In this document: piece by piece, positions 1-10,839 of the stretch
Position numbering within the stretch: position 1 is the first letter of the stretch
Layout of the letters: each line of letters begins with the position of its first letter
Origin: Chelonoidis abingdonii
Taxonomy: Eukaryota > Chordata > Testudines > Testudinidae
Assembly: GCF_003597395.2 (NCBI RefSeq)
Contig: NC_133770.1
Span: forward strand, 10,697,826 to 10,761,825
Direction of reading: 5' to 3'
Length of the DNA stretch: 64,000 bases
Program-made: the position numbers and the translations under genes
The notes under the pieces: generated by a model
Told to the model about the DNA's origin: nothing
Database searches by the model: none
What the model saw: only the letters and a program-made list of their open reading frames with translations

Positions 1-164
1 CCAGGCAGGGGTGGGGCCTTAGGGAAGGGGGTGGACGTGGGGCAGGGCGGAGCAAAGGCGAGGCTCTCATGCCCCTACACATACCCCCTGAGTCCCCAGC
101 TGTCAGCCATTCAGGGCAGGGTCCTGGGGTGAGACAGAGGGCTGGCAGCACCCCCACACCCCCT

Positions 165-960
165 GACCTGACTCCTGCACCCCCCACACATACCCAGCCC
201 CCCACACCCCATGCCTTGACTTCTGCATCCCCCCACATTGCACCCCCCCACACATTCCCACCTGCACCCCTCACACTAAATGGGAACTGCCCCAGATAAG
301 CGCTCCACACTCCAATTTCCTGCCCCAACCCTGGGGCCCCTCCTGCATCCTAACTCCTGGCCAGACCCTGCACCCCAACCCCCAGCCCACTCCTGCACCC
401 TAACTGCCTCCCAGAGCCCGCACTCCCAGCCCCCTGCCCAACCTGACTCCTGCAACCCCCCACCCACATCCCCAGGGGCGGCTTCAGGCCCCAGCATGCC
501 AAGCGCGTGCTTGGGGCGGCAAACCGTGGGGGGCACTCTGCCAGTCACCGTGAGGGTGACAGGCAGGCTACCATAGGTGACATGCCTGCGGAGCGTCAGC
601 TGGTCCTGTGGCTTTGGCGGACCTCCTGCAGGTGGCTGCAGGAGGTCCGCTGAAGCCGTGGAACCAGTGGATCCTCCACAGGCAAGCCGCCTGCTGTGCT
701 TGGGGCGGCAAAATGCCTAGAACCACCCCTGCACATCCCTACCTGAAACCCTGCACCAAATGGGAGCTGATCCAAGTAAGTGCTCCACACCCCAACCTCC
801 TCCCCCAATCCTGACCTCCCTGTTGCATCCTAACTCCTGTCCAGACCCTGCACCCCAATCCCCAGCACTCTCCTGCACCCTATCTTCCTCCCAGACCCTG
901 CACCCCCAGCCCTGAGCCCCCTCCCACACCCTTAGTCCTGGCCAGACCCTGCACCCCAAT
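165..960. repeat. C-rich degenerate tandem repeat
   Basis: This is a long run of short, imperfect units of the form ccagaccctgcacccc and cctgcaccctaactcc, strongly pyrimidine-biased on this strand. A DNA transposon (473-731) interrupts it. Its reverse complement resembles the G-rich arrays inside the hAT elements at 7340-7997 and 48676-49531, so it is probably the inside of another such element whose left end lies outside or near the window start. The open frames here are a by-product of the composition and are not genes. Confidence 0.6.
473..731. mobile_element. Non-autonomous hAT element with perfect 8-bp TSD
   Basis: The element starts CAGGGGCGGCTTCAGGC and ends with the imperfect inverted counterpart (reverse complement CAGGGGTGGTTCTAGGC). 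It is flanked by the perfect 8-bp direct repeat CACATCCC at 465-472 and 732-739. CAGGG termini and 8-bp target duplications are hallmarks of the hAT superfamily. At 259 bp it cannot code for a transposase. It sits inside the C-rich repeat, so it is younger than that repeat. Confidence 0.85.
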
Positions 961-1721
961 ATTTTTTAACATTTTTTTAAATAAAGCACTTTTATCCAAA
1001 GCGCTTCACAATAGTTAGCTAATGGTACAAACAATATTTGGAAAGATCATTAAGTGGTCCGTTGAGACCCTCAGAGATTTTCAAGTGGTCTATGGAAAAA
1101 TAAGTTAGACTACAAAAACTATCAAAGTACCTCACTTTATTTTCATTTACTTTCTATTACTTATAGGAGGAAGATGAAGAAAAAAGGAATGAAAACACAG
1201 GGGTAGGGGGAGAGATAAGACAGAATGTTCTTTCTCTTGGCTGGGTCCCAAGGAGGGCCCCCCACAATGAAGCTAAACACAGGGCCCCACTAACTCTAAA
1301 GCTGCCACTGCACGAGAGAAATAATTGCGTCATGGAATGGGCCACACAACTACCCTGAGAGAACCAGCTTCAATACAGAAAAAAACCCACCTATGACCTT
1401 ACACCCCTAGTTGTCACCTATTACCCCACACTGTAAACTATATGGGGTATCATTAAACAGTTACAATACATACTCAATAGGGACCATATCCTGAAAGAAT
1501 CCCAAATCCTTTCTTCTGGCCTTCAAACAACCCCCCATTCTCACCAAGTTCATCATCACAAGCAAGCTTCCCATAGACCAGAACCACAACTCAAAGCTGC
1601 ACCAGACACTTCCATAACAACAGATGCAAAACCTGCAGACATACCGCCACTGTTACAATGATCAGCACCCCCCACAAACACCGTTCAAGAGCCATGAGTC
1701 CTACACGTACCTAACATACCT
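961..1721. other. Unassigned AT-rich spacer
   Basis: I see no gene or clear repeat end in this stretch. It begins with T/A-rich sequence and contains a GA-rich patch near 1165-1215. The short open frames show no recognisable protein features. Confidence 0.5.
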
Positions 1722-2054
1722 TGGTGGTTCTCAAACTAGGGCCGCCACTTCTTCAGGGAAAGCCCCTGGCGGGCCGGGCCGGTTTGTTTACCTTCTGCGT
1801 CTGCAGGTTCAACTGCTCACAGTTCCCAGTGGCCACGGTTCACCATTCTCGGCCAATGGGAGCTGCAGGAAGTGGTGTCCAGCACTTTCCTTGGCCCACG
1901 CCACTTCCTGTAGCTCCCATTGGCTGAGAATGGCGAACTGCAACCACTGGGAGCTGCAATCGGCCAAACCTGCAGACACGGCAGGTAAACAAACCGCCCC
2001 GGCCTGCCAGGGGCTTTCCCTGAACAAGCGGCGGCCCTAGTTTGAAAACCACGG
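1722..2054. mobile_element. Foldback hAT-like element (giant hairpin)
   Basis: Almost the whole element is one imperfect palindrome. The left arm begins tggttctcaaactagggcc and the right arm ends with its complement ctagtttgaaaaccacg. The inner parts (cagggaaagcccctgg against ccaggggctttccctg, then ccaatgggagctgcagg against its complement) also pair. The arms are about 150-160 bp. Flanking 8-mers ACATACCT and GTGTACCT match at five positions and differ only by transitions, so they may be an old target duplication. The termini resemble hAT families beginning CAGTGGTTCTCAA. Overlapping open frames on both strands are explained by the palindrome. Confidence 0.7.
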
Positions 2055-2461
2055 GTGTACCTCATCTAGTGCACTAAATGCCCCAGCTAGGTAGGTGAAA
2101 CCGGACAATCATTGCGCTCTCAAATGAACTCATGCAGAAAAATAATAAAAAGAAAAAAACACCCCGTCACCCGTGAGCAAACCCTTTTCACAAAACGATT
2201 GCTCCATATCTGACCTCTCAGTCCCTGTCCGCAAAGGGAACCTGCGCAACTCCTTCAAAAGAGGAGCTTAAATTCAGAACTTTCCTAGACACTAAAATTC
2301 ATAAAGACGCTGAATTTATGGCTTATTACAACAATATGTAACTCCCCCCAACCCCACGCTTTTTTTGGTCCTATGACTGCAGGGGTCTTTGAATGCTCTC
2401 TTAGAATATGTGTTAACTACTTATGCTAAGCAATATGTTCCACCTTATTTTCACACTCTGA
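2055..2461. other. Unassigned spacer
   Basis: No gene or repeat boundary is recognised. The sequence is moderately AT-rich. Confidence 0.4.
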
Positions 2462-2719
2462 GGGTGTGTCTACTCAGCATCTAGACACCTGTGGCTGGCC
2501 TGTGCCAGCTGACTTGGGTTCGTGAGGCTTGGGCTGCGAGGCTGTTTCATTGCTGTGTAGACTTCCAGGCTTGGTCCTCTTAGGGTCCCAGAGCTTGGGC
2601 TCTAGCCCTAGTTCAGAAGTCTACACAGCAGTGACACAGCCCCACAGCCCAAGCCCCGTGAGCCCGAGGCAGCTGGCTCCGGCCAGCCGCTGGTGTCTAG
2701 TTGCTGTGTAGATATACCC
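2462..2719. mobile_element. TIR DNA element, ~258 bp, internally palindromic
   Basis: The left end GGGTGTGTCTACTCAGCA mirrors the right end (reverse complement GGGTATATCTACACAGCA). Internal blocks also mirror each other: gctggcctgtgccagctgac against the complement near 2670-2690, and ctgtgtagacttcc against aagtctacacagcag. It is a non-autonomous transposon with no coding capacity. The GGGTRTGTCTACAC end is shared by several other elements in this window. I leave the superfamily open because no clean target duplication is visible. Confidence 0.7.
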
Positions 2720-3534
2720 AGAGTACCTTTCCCAGACTTTACTGTAACTGGAGGTTCTTCGAGATGTCGGTCCCTATCTGTATTCCACTACCCTCCCTCC
2801 TTCCTCTCTGCTTCGGATCCTGTTGAATTGTGGTAAGAGGGAAATGGAGAGGGGTGTGTTGGTTAGAACAAGGGATTTCCTGGCTCCCAACCATCAGGCA
2901 GTGAACAATGAAGGCTTCCACATGACAGCAAAAAAGCCCTATCCTAAATTGCTACATAAGCAGGTGAGGCTACGTCACATAGGTAGGTGTGCTTAGAGTT
3001 TGAACCCTGTAACCCTCACGGGCTGGTGCCTGTTTGCATGTGGGTTTTTTTTACTACCAGTTAAAGAGATATTTAAGCAAATGCATATAAGTCATGTAAA
3101 AGACAGTAAGGGGGATGAAGCTCATGAGGGGCTATGAAGTGCCCTGGTGTATGGGACAGAGCTAATTCTGAGGAACAAACTATCTGAATACTTTTTATGA
3201 GAGTCTCATATTTACATAGATAGCCAAGTGCAGAGGGTTGAACACAGGCTTATTGACTTTTCAAGCCGTTTCAACCAGAACAGGGGGTGATAACATCATG
3301 CGGAACTGCCAGCTCTGTGTTTAATGACTAATCCCTAACGTTATCTAGTGGTATGAAACAGTCCAGATAAAAGGTCTCTTTTTAGCAACCAGATATGAGA
3401 ATTTGTTTGACGCACACTATTAACAGGATCTGAGGCGCAAACTAGTTAAACTTGGGTGCCTAAACTTAGATCACGTAGACCCCAAATTTGAAGTGTCCGC
3501 TCATTTTGGGTGACTCAGTGTTTGGATGTCCAGG
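2720..3534. other. Unassigned spacer, possible LTR scrap at 2739-2925
   Basis: The segment at 2745-2800 (ggaggttcttcgagatg) resembles a dispersed LTR-like turtle repeat, but the boundaries cannot be set. The rest contains no recognisable gene or repeat. Confidence 0.3.
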
Positions 3535-3535
3535 T

Positions 3536-3655
3536 TCATAGACTTTAAAGCCAGAAGGGACCATTGTGATCATCTAGTCTGACCCCCTGTATCTCTCAGG
3601 CCAAAGAATCCCCTCCACTGATTCCTGGATGAAGCCCAACTTGAGAGCACTATGG
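3536..3655 (-). mobile_element. CR1 LINE 3' tail fragment
   Basis: On the minus strand this reads as the end of a CR1 copy. The block catctagtctgaccccctgt followed by the tail atagactttaaagccagaag is the complement of the usual 'gtcagactagatgatcacaatggtccc' type end. Only about 120 bp remain, as is typical for CR1's severe 5' truncation. It encodes nothing. Confidence 0.7.
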
Positions 3656-5094
3656 CCTGTGTTTTTCAGAGGTGCTGAATATCCTTTGTTCCCTCCATCT
3701 TGCCCCTAACTTTTCAAGAGCTGCCTCCTGCTGGACAACTGAAGATTGAGACTCCCACAAGCAAGTCATGACTCTTAAAATCGTTAATATTGCTCCACAT
3801 CCATATCCAAGGCATATGAATAAGTAGGTTGATTTTCAGAGGTGTTAAGCCCCAGCAACTCTCCTTTAGTTTATTCACCTAAATATGAATGTTGATGTCT
3901 GACTTCAGGACCCATTTTGAAAGTGCCATTTTTAACCTCCATACCTCAATTTCTCTTGCTACAAAGCCCCTTGCCCCTTTCACAATTGCCTCTCATTCTC
4001 AGGGTTGCAGCTACAGCTGTGTGGTCTAGGATAGTTCAGCTGAGCTGGATCCTGTGTAGAGCAGCCCACATGGAACTTGGAGGGAGGAGCACACATTCCA
4101 GAAGGGAAGAATTTGGAGGAGGCACCGGGAGGTCAGTCTGTGTGCACATGGCTTGAGTATTTGCTGCAGCACCCAATGTAAATAGTTCTCTTAACAAAGA
4201 GTCAGTTTAGTTTTACAAGCATGGTGGCTGCTCATGTTATTACCCACCAGTCGGTGTATGAAACAGTGTGCAAATCTCTTGCTTTCCCAGGGAGGTTGTA
4301 CCCTTTGCCTTGTGGGAGTAGGGGAGCCCACAGCTGCTGGCTGAATGTGCTGGGAGTGAAAGAGGAGTGGGTGGAAGAAACATTCCACTGTCTGCAGAAG
4401 AAGCCAGCTCTTGTCAGCCCTCTTAGCCCATCCACTCAGGAGTAGAGTGGTACTTCAATAGATTTTGGCGCAGCTTTTCAGATGCAGTGAACAGTTCCAC
4501 CTGCAGGTGGCTCTATTCCCAATGAAGTCAAAGGGGCTTTTCCTAAGAGCCTGCGTGTATTCTGTTGATCAAAGTTCAGAGGATGCCATTACCTCCATAC
4601 TAAGGACATGGCGAATCTGCAGGAAAGTCACTGCAGTCTATGGAGTGCCCCAGTGTCAATCAGAGGCAGCTGGATACTGTAGTGATGGGCATGGGATAAA
4701 AACCTAGCTTGATTAAAGAGCAGGGGGTGGGACAGGTCCTGTCAGTACGGCTCCATTGGAGCCAGAAAGCTGGAGGGACAGGGGAGGAGTTTAACTCCAG
4801 TAAATCCCCTCAGTTATCAGGGGTCCCTGAACAATCTGCTTCTTTCACAAGGCACAAAGCTCAGTCCTCCCGCTTCAGAGTGGGAAGAAACTCCACAATG
4901 GGCAAACTCACTGACTGACCTGGCACAACGCACTTTTGTCTGCATCGGGCCCCAGTATGGGCCAAGAGACAGGATCTCAGGACTTGGGCCCAGTATAATG
5001 AACTCCCCATAATGGGAGTGGTTTCTCCTGGATGCAGTGATCACGGCCCCTTTTTAAACCTTGTGATTTCTCTCTCAGAGCTGGTCTGTCTCCT
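3656..5094. other. Unassigned single-copy-like spacer
   Basis: No repeat ends or protein motifs are recognised. Several open frames of 60-80 codons occur on both strands with no family features, and I treat them as chance. Confidence 0.4.
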
Positions 5095-5190
5095 GAGATG
5101 AACAAGACCAGGTTTTTAAGTTCCACGGGGGCAAATCCTGAGCAGGTGTAAATCTGCATTGATTTCAAGGATTCCAGCTGAGATCTGGCC
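5095..5190. repeat. Ancient short foldback-type repeat
   Basis: Contains caggtgtaaatctgcattga followed by gatttcaaggattccagctg. It resembles a dispersed amniote repeat centred on a tgaagtca/tgatttca core with flanking complementary arms. The copy is eroded. Confidence 0.4.
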
Positions 5191-5198
5191 CCGGGTGC

Positions 5199-5519
5199 GT
5201 GTTCTTCCTATTGCAGTTCCCCAATCACAGCCTGGAGAACAATCACATATGGCTATTTCTGCGGCTGGCTGTTGTTCTGCTGAGCCTCATGCTGTTTGCT
5301 GGAGCTCTGATGTCCTCTGAAGTGAATTACATAACGCAGGATCTGTTATGTAGGGAATATGATTTGATGCAAGCAGCAGGTGGGGACTCAAGTACACATT
5401 CGTCCATTATTATTGCATGGGGGATTTTTTCTTTCTATTCTCATTATCTATTTAATCCCCTACACAAGGTTTCTCTGGTTATATTTCACAATGATTTTTT
5501 TTGGCTGGCCCTTAGGTAA
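5199..5519 (+). CDS. Possible exon or exon relic, membrane-like, unrecognised
   Basis: An open frame of 106 codons runs from 5199. A good-looking splice acceptor (a pyrimidine tract then TTGCAG) ends at about 5216, just before the codons for FPNHSLENN. Next come a hydrophobic stretch (IWLFLRLAVVLLSLMLFAGA) and then SSEVNYITQD. A possible donor (CAG followed by GTGGGG) lies near 5380. The segment from FPNHS to that donor would be a phase-compatible exon of about 165 bp with one transmembrane helix. I do not recognise the protein. A second hydrophobic stretch after the donor is more likely intron translation. No neighbouring exons were found, so chance remains quite possible. Confidence 0.25.
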   Translation: MFFLLQFPNHSLENNHIWLFLRLAVVLLSLMLFAGALMSSEVNYITQDLLCREYDLMQAAGGDSSTHSSIIIAWGIFSFYSHYLFNPLHKVSLVIFHNDFFWLALR

Positions 5520-5812
5520 TTTGTTATCCATGTCACAGCAGTGGCTCCCGAGTGAGGTTGGTATAACTATAATTATGGGCTGAACACCAATTTCCAAATT
5601 GCAGTGCCAGTCAGGAGCTGCTAGAAATTTACCGTTAGAAAGCTGCAGTCACCTTCAGACTATGTTGTGTATCATTGTTGAGGGCCCACTGACTTATTTT
5701 GATGGCGGGCTACTGGCGCTCCATCTGGCTGATGACGATGCCATAAAATGGCTGGGCACATTGAGCGTACGCTGATGACTAGAAAGCTCCTGGAAAGAGC
5801 TGAGGACAGATT

Positions 5813-5912
5813 TTCCCCTTTCTTATGCCAGTGTAAATCAGGAGTAACTCTACTGAAGACAATAGAGTAACACTGGTGTGGAACCATTGTAAGTGGAGAA
5901 TCTAGCCTGTTG
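5813..5912. repeat. Ancient short foldback-type repeat
   Basis: The left arm gtgtaaatcaggagtaactc and the right arm gagtaacactggtgtggaac pair imperfectly around a core ctactgaagacaatagag. It belongs to the same kind of repeat as the copy near 5.1 kb and probably those near 22.9 and 41.9 kb. Confidence 0.5.
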
Positions 5913-6634
5913 ACTTAAATGAAACTACTGTACTTAAGAATTACATCAAGTTCATGGTTATCCATCAGAACTAGGGATAGCAAATCAGTTCAGATGCCCC
6001 CTCCATCACCCTGGAACCTTGGCTCGGATCTAGAAATGAACATTCTTGAAGGCTTGGAGACATTCATTTAGATTCCCTCTTTTCCCCTCTCCCCAACAAC
6101 TTTTCTGAGCCTTACTGGGATCAAAATGCTGTGAGAGGGAAATGCTGGCAGCCTCACAGGAATGGCTTTTCCTTGTGAGAGTTCCAGCCCTGCTTTAAAG
6201 ATAGCATCTTTTGATGAACTTTTTTAGACGCTTCTTGGAGACAAACCCCAGAACTGAACCTTTGGAGGCTGACCCGTTGCTAGGCAGAAGCCACCCGTCA
6301 CATAGAATGCTATAGAGGTACAACTCGCAAATGTTCTGTGGATTAACATTTAGGTCTGGCTGGTTTAAATCGAGTGTTAGATGTCAAATCAATGCCTTTG
6401 GGGCCCGATCCAAGGCCAAGTGAAGTCAGTAGAAGACTCAGCTTGGAATCAGGCCCTTAAGGAGGAAGAATCTACAAGTAAATACTTTTATGTATTTATT
6501 TAGTTTAGTTTAAAAACCAAAGTGGGTTTAAGTACAAGTAACAATCATCAGCTGCAAACAGACAGAAATCCACTTGGCGCCCACTGGAAGCTATGTTGCA
6601 TGCATAAGCAAAAGAGACACTACAGGACTCTTTA
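5913..6634. other. Unassigned spacer
   Basis: No gene or dated repeat is recognised. A short A/T-rich stretch lies near 6480-6520. Confidence 0.4.
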
Positions 6635-6944
6635 GGTACATCTTCACTGCAATAAAAATCCTGCTACACGAGTCTCAGAACCCAGGTCAGCTGACTCAGG
6701 CACACGGAGCTGGGGTGATTGGGCTAAAAAGAGCAGCATGGACATTTGAGCTCGGGCAGGACCCTGGGCTCTGAGACCCTCCCCACCACGGGGCCTCAGA
6801 GCCTCGGCTCCAGTCCCAGCCCCAAGCTCGAATGCCTACACTGCTATTTTATATGCCACAGCCTGATCCCTGCAAGCTTGTATCAGCTGACCTGGGCCAG
6901 CCCTGGCCTGGCTGCAGGTCTTCTATTACAGTGGAAACATATCC
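6635..6944. mobile_element. TIR DNA element, ~310 bp
   Basis: The left end GGTACATCTTCACTGCAAT is mirrored by the right end (reverse complement GGATATGTTTCCACTGTAAT). Both flanks carry TTTA (6631-6634 and 6945-6948), which may be the target duplication. The interior is partly symmetric (tcagctgactcagg against cagctgacctgggcc). It is non-coding and of the same general style as the elements at 2462 and 21836. Confidence 0.65.
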
Positions 6945-7339
6945 TTTATGATCACTGTTGCTATTTGGTAGGTCACGTAAATGGGTAGCTGCAGGCTAAA
7001 TAAGAGCAGTAGGAACAGGGAGAAAAGAGAGAGGAGAAAAGCCGAGGAAGAGACATTAAAATAGAGAGAGGGAGAAGAGAGAAAACTGGATAATGAGAAG
7101 CAAGTAAATTCTGAAGGTCAGACTGTGTCTTTCCGGCAGTGTTAGCGTCTGTGAACTCCTCCCGCATTAGCCAAGCTGGAGTGAGAGCGCTCACCCTGCA
7201 ATCCCCTTCAGCAGCCAATGTTCCTATAAGCTGCTGCATCCCCGTGCCTTCACTAGCTCCAGCATCATCAGCGCCTCTCTCTGCAGGCCAGCGAACAGGA
7301 GTTTAAAGCACCTCTGAGCACAGGAGTTGGCTGAGGGGG
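6945..7339. other. Unassigned spacer with purine-rich patch
   Basis: A GA-rich run (about 7015-7085) is the only structure seen. No gene is recognised. Confidence 0.4.
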
Positions 7340-7997
7340 CAATGTTCCCTCTAATTTTCCCATCCATGCATGGAACACATTTTGTTATGGGCACCAATAT
7401 GGAGGTGATGAGTGGCGGGAGTGCGGCCAAGGGGTTTGGAGTGTGGGAAAGGGGCTCTGGGCTGAGGGCTGAGGGATTCAATGTGTGGGAGGGGGCTCAG
7501 GGCTGGGGCAGAGGGTTGGGGTACAGGGGGAGTGAGGGCTCTGGCTGGGGGTGCAGGATCTGGGGTGGGGATGGGGATGAGGAATTTGGGGTGTGGGAGG
7601 GGGCTCAGGGCTGGGGCAGAGGGTTGGGGGGTGAGGGCTTCGGCCGGGGTTGTGGGCTCTGGGATGGGTTTGAGGGCTTTGGAGTGTGGGAGGGGACAAG
7701 GGCTGGGGCAGAGGGTTGGGCCAGGGGTGAGGGCTCCAGCTGGGGATGTAGGCTCTGAGGTAGGGCCGGGGATGAGGAGTTTGGGGTGCAAGCTGCACCA
7801 GGGCTGTGGTGGAGAGAGAGGACTCCTGCCAGCCCTCTCTCACCGCAGCATCACGGGGCTGCAGGACAGTGCCTCTCCCCACTGTGGCAGGTCCAGGGCC
7901 AGGGGTGAGGTGTCTCTCCAGTCCAGGCCCCTGTGGCTGTGTGCCTGCCTGGCCCTTGATAGCCTGCTGCGCGGCCGCACAGCTTAGAGGGAACTTA
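7340..7997. mobile_element. hAT-like element with internal G-rich array
   Basis: The left end CAATGTTCCCTCTAATTTT and the right end (reverse complement TAAGTTCCCTCTAAGC) form imperfect terminal inverted repeats of a kind common in turtle hAT elements. Flanking 8-mers TGAGGGGG and GGTGGGGG agree at six positions. The interior from about 7430 to 7790 is a degenerate array of units such as ggggctcagggctggggcag and agggttgggg, nearly pure purine on this strand. Open frames of up to 168 codons arise from this array and are not genes. Confidence 0.65.
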
Positions 7998-9479
7998 GGT
8001 GGGGGGCAACACTCTAGTTTTCCCTCGAGTTAACACTGCAGTGAAGATGAGTCCTAAAACCATCCTAAGCCCAGTGGGAACCATAGAATATCATGCTCTT
8101 CCGTGGAAGAGGCATGTTGGCTAGGTGATGGGTAAGCCCAGAAGGCACGTCCCCTTGCCTCACAGCTGGAGGGCAGTTCTCCCTTGGCATTACACAGAAC
8201 ATGTGTCCTTGTCTACTCTTAGCTTAGAGGGGGTAGGGGGAAGTCTCCGAAGTGCTTTCTGTTAGTGACCCTTTATTGCCTTTGGGTTCCCTTCCTGATA
8301 CCACCAGCTGGCAGAGATTTTAGGAACATGGAAAAATAACCGGAAGTAGCTTTTCTGTAGATTACAATGTTGCAAATATAAAGTCTGCTATGCAAGCATG
8401 CCCCCTTGCAGGATGGCACGCCATTGCTGTCCCCTGCCTTACTTTCCCTTCAGATTATTGCATATAATCCACCTGCCATCAAAACACTTTAAAAAACCAA
8501 TATTTCCCCCTCTCTTGGGATCTAATTTATGCAACATTGTCCAGCTCTCAAAAGAGACCCCCGTTTCACCCAGTACTAGGTTCAGAGCCCCACAATCTTC
8601 CTTCCTGGGACTGGGTCATTCAAGTCCTTTGCATCCCCAGCCTGAAAACTCACCCCTTTAGTCCAGGGTTTCCACAGCCCGCCTCCTGGGACAGATTCCT
8701 CATCCATAAAAGGTGGTATGTCCATTGATTTCAGTGGAATCGAGAGAAGTGTCAGGCCCTGGGTATTTATAATGTGGGAGCTATTTCTCTCCCACTCTGA
8801 GATAGTATTGCTCATAAAGCCTTCAGTTTTGTCTTTCTGTTGTATCCATGACGCAAAATCACAGGGAATTTGTCAAAGACAAAAGTCCAGTGGGCCGGAT
8901 TGTATACTTTAGTTGGGAATTCCCCATCAAAAGTGGCTTGGAAGTGAGCATATATTCAGGAGTATAATCTAATATGTCGATCAAATTGCAGTGTTTCCTG
9001 TTTCTAGCTGATCAAACCTCACTCTCAGTTCATTTTCCAGGTCCTCTTCACAACAGTAAAACCTCAGCATGTTTATTGGAATGTAAACGTTCTGAGTACA
9101 CCATAAACCACATACACACTGCATATGCAGCCTGATAATATTGAAGGAATACTTCCTCCTGGAGGAGCCCTGGACTAATATCATGCCAGCAACAAAACAC
9201 GGAGGAAGGGAGACAAAACATATTTCTCTCTCCTTTCTGAGAATCATCGTATCAGTTATTTATTTTAATGGATCTGGAACATGAAATAGTGCCTGTCCAG
9301 GGCTTTACTATTTTTGACACATATTAAAAATAAAAGCCAGCTAATACAGATAAAAGCAAATACCAGTGTGGGATATGCACCCGATCACAGGGTATAAAGA
9401 TAAATTTTCACAGCTGGAAAAGCTACTTCAAAGCTACACTTTCTCGCTTCTCATGAAATTTCATAGTGTTATATTATTT
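7998..9479. other. Unassigned spacer
   Basis: I recognise no gene or repeat family in this 1.5 kb. Its open frames (60-90 codons) lack motifs and neighbours. Confidence 0.4.
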
Positions 9480-9560
9480 CTTTATTTTGCAGTAGTGCCT
9501 GTCAACCACAGGCTAGGCTCAGGGCCCCATGGTGTTAGGTGCTGTAGAGAGAAATAACAC
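9480..9560 (+). repeat. Old amniote interspersed-repeat fragment
   Basis: The words ttgcagtagtgcctgtcaac and ggccccatggtgttaggtgc also occur near 55.9 kb as gtattgcagtaacacc and ccccatggtgctaggtgctg. Both are copies of one old dispersed repeat, probably the tail of a CORE-SINE or an L2/L3-type LINE. Confidence 0.5.
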
Positions 9561-9596
9561 TGACAGTTTTGCCCCAGAAAGTTCCTGGTCTACACA

Positions 9597-9690
9597 ATCC
9601 AGCAAAGCACTTAAGCATGGGCTTAACTTTAAGTAAGTGAGTTGTCCCATTGAAATCAAGTTAAACATGGGCTAAGTGTCTTGCTGGATC
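9597..9690. repeat. Short foldback repeat with ~36-bp arms
   Basis: The left arm begins atccagcaaagcacttaagc and the right arm ends gtgtcttgctggat. They pair through most of their length around a core cccattgaaatcaag. This is a compact imperfect hairpin of about 94 bp. A related but more eroded copy (acttaagcatgtgcctaact) lies near 19.2 kb. Confidence 0.65.
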
Positions 9691-9936
9691 ATGCCTCAGA
9701 TACATAAAACACACATATGGGGGTCTGGGCATAGGGGGATGGGGCAGGGGAACAGTAGAGACAGAATACAAAATGTTATTAGAATAACATAATTGTCCTT
9801 TAAGAAAAAGAAGCAACTGGAATATTTTACTATTCACATCCATCTAACGTCATGTGATATTATTAACCAAAGTCAGCTGTGGGGGAAACAAAATGCCTTC
9901 CACTGGGCTAGTAGTTCTTGCTTCTTATTATCTAGC

Positions 9937-10446
9937 CAGGGCCAGCTCCAGGCACCAGCTGATCAAGTTTGTGCTTGGGGCGGCAGATTCTAAGGGCTGA
10001 CATTCCGTCCAATCCTAGGGCTGCAAGGCCGCCCTTCTTTTTTCTTTTTTGTTCTCCGCTCTGGCCACCCTGTAGGGGCCGGTGGCGCGGAGGAGGGGAG
10101 CGCCCTACTGGGAGCAGGCTGCACGCTCCATCTGCCCCAGCTGGTGCCAGGTCTGCAGCAAGCATGGCAGCCGGCCTCCTTCCCTCCCCACCGACTGGGG
10201 AAGCGTGGAGCCCTCCCAGCAAGCGGCACGGCAGGAGGGGCTGAGTGGTGAGCACCCTGACTGAAGGAAGCCCTGGTCGCTCCCCTTCTCTCTCTCTCTG
10301 CCCCTCCCCCCTGCTAGCCGGAGTGCGCACCCCACTGCCCAGGGCACGTCTGCAGCGTAGGGAGTCCTGCTTGCTGAAAGTTTGCACCCTGCCCCATAGG
10401 TGTTTTTTGTTTGTTTGGGGCAGCAAAAAAGCCAGAGCCGGCCTTG
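9937..10446. mobile_element. Non-autonomous hAT element, 510 bp
   Basis: The left end CAGGGCCAGCTCCAGGC pairs with the right end (reverse complement CAAGGCCGGCTCTGGC). Flanking 8-mers TATCTAGC (9929-9936) and CATCTAGC (10447-10454) match at seven of eight positions. Inner termini share tgcttggggcggcag and ttgtttggggcagcaaaa, a gene-like word also seen inside the element at 473-731, so these belong to related families. The interior is GC-rich. The antisense open frame of 177 codons (10465-9932) spans the whole element and is not a gene. Confidence 0.85.
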
Positions 10447-10839
10447 CATCTAGCTCACTGGACATTTATCTGTGAAGTCCTTTTGTATTGTAGAATGAGG
10501 CATGCTCAGTCCATGACAGGAGACGGCCAGGGTATTTACACCCTGCTGCTCACACTGGGCTGGGGAGTAGCAGAGTGAACAGGGCCCTTCATCTCTAAGG
10601 GAAAGGACAGAGTCCCTGGATCTAGTCAAAGATCAGTTTCCTGCGATGCTGCGTCTCTCCTTCCCACTCTCTGCCTCATGAGCAAATTTGTTTGTTTCTC
10701 CTCCTCAGAGTTGTCTTCAAGGCTCCAAACGACTGTTCAGTACCGAAGGAGCTCCCCAGTGAACTACGGTGCAGTCTCAGATGCATACTGCATGCAGCAC
10801 CTGTCTCCACAAGGAGATTGCAGAACTAGAGGGGGTTCG

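Noticed and set aside
165..960. CRISPR-like or satellite array
   Set aside because: Units are degenerate, variable in length and lack regular spacers.
7481..7987. 168-codon Gly/Arg-rich plus-strand open frame
   Set aside because: Translation of the degenerate G-rich array within a hAT element; low complexity and few stops by composition.
9932..10465. 177-codon minus-strand open frame
   Set aside because: It covers a GC-rich hAT element from end to end and includes the terminal repeats. No domain is recognisable.
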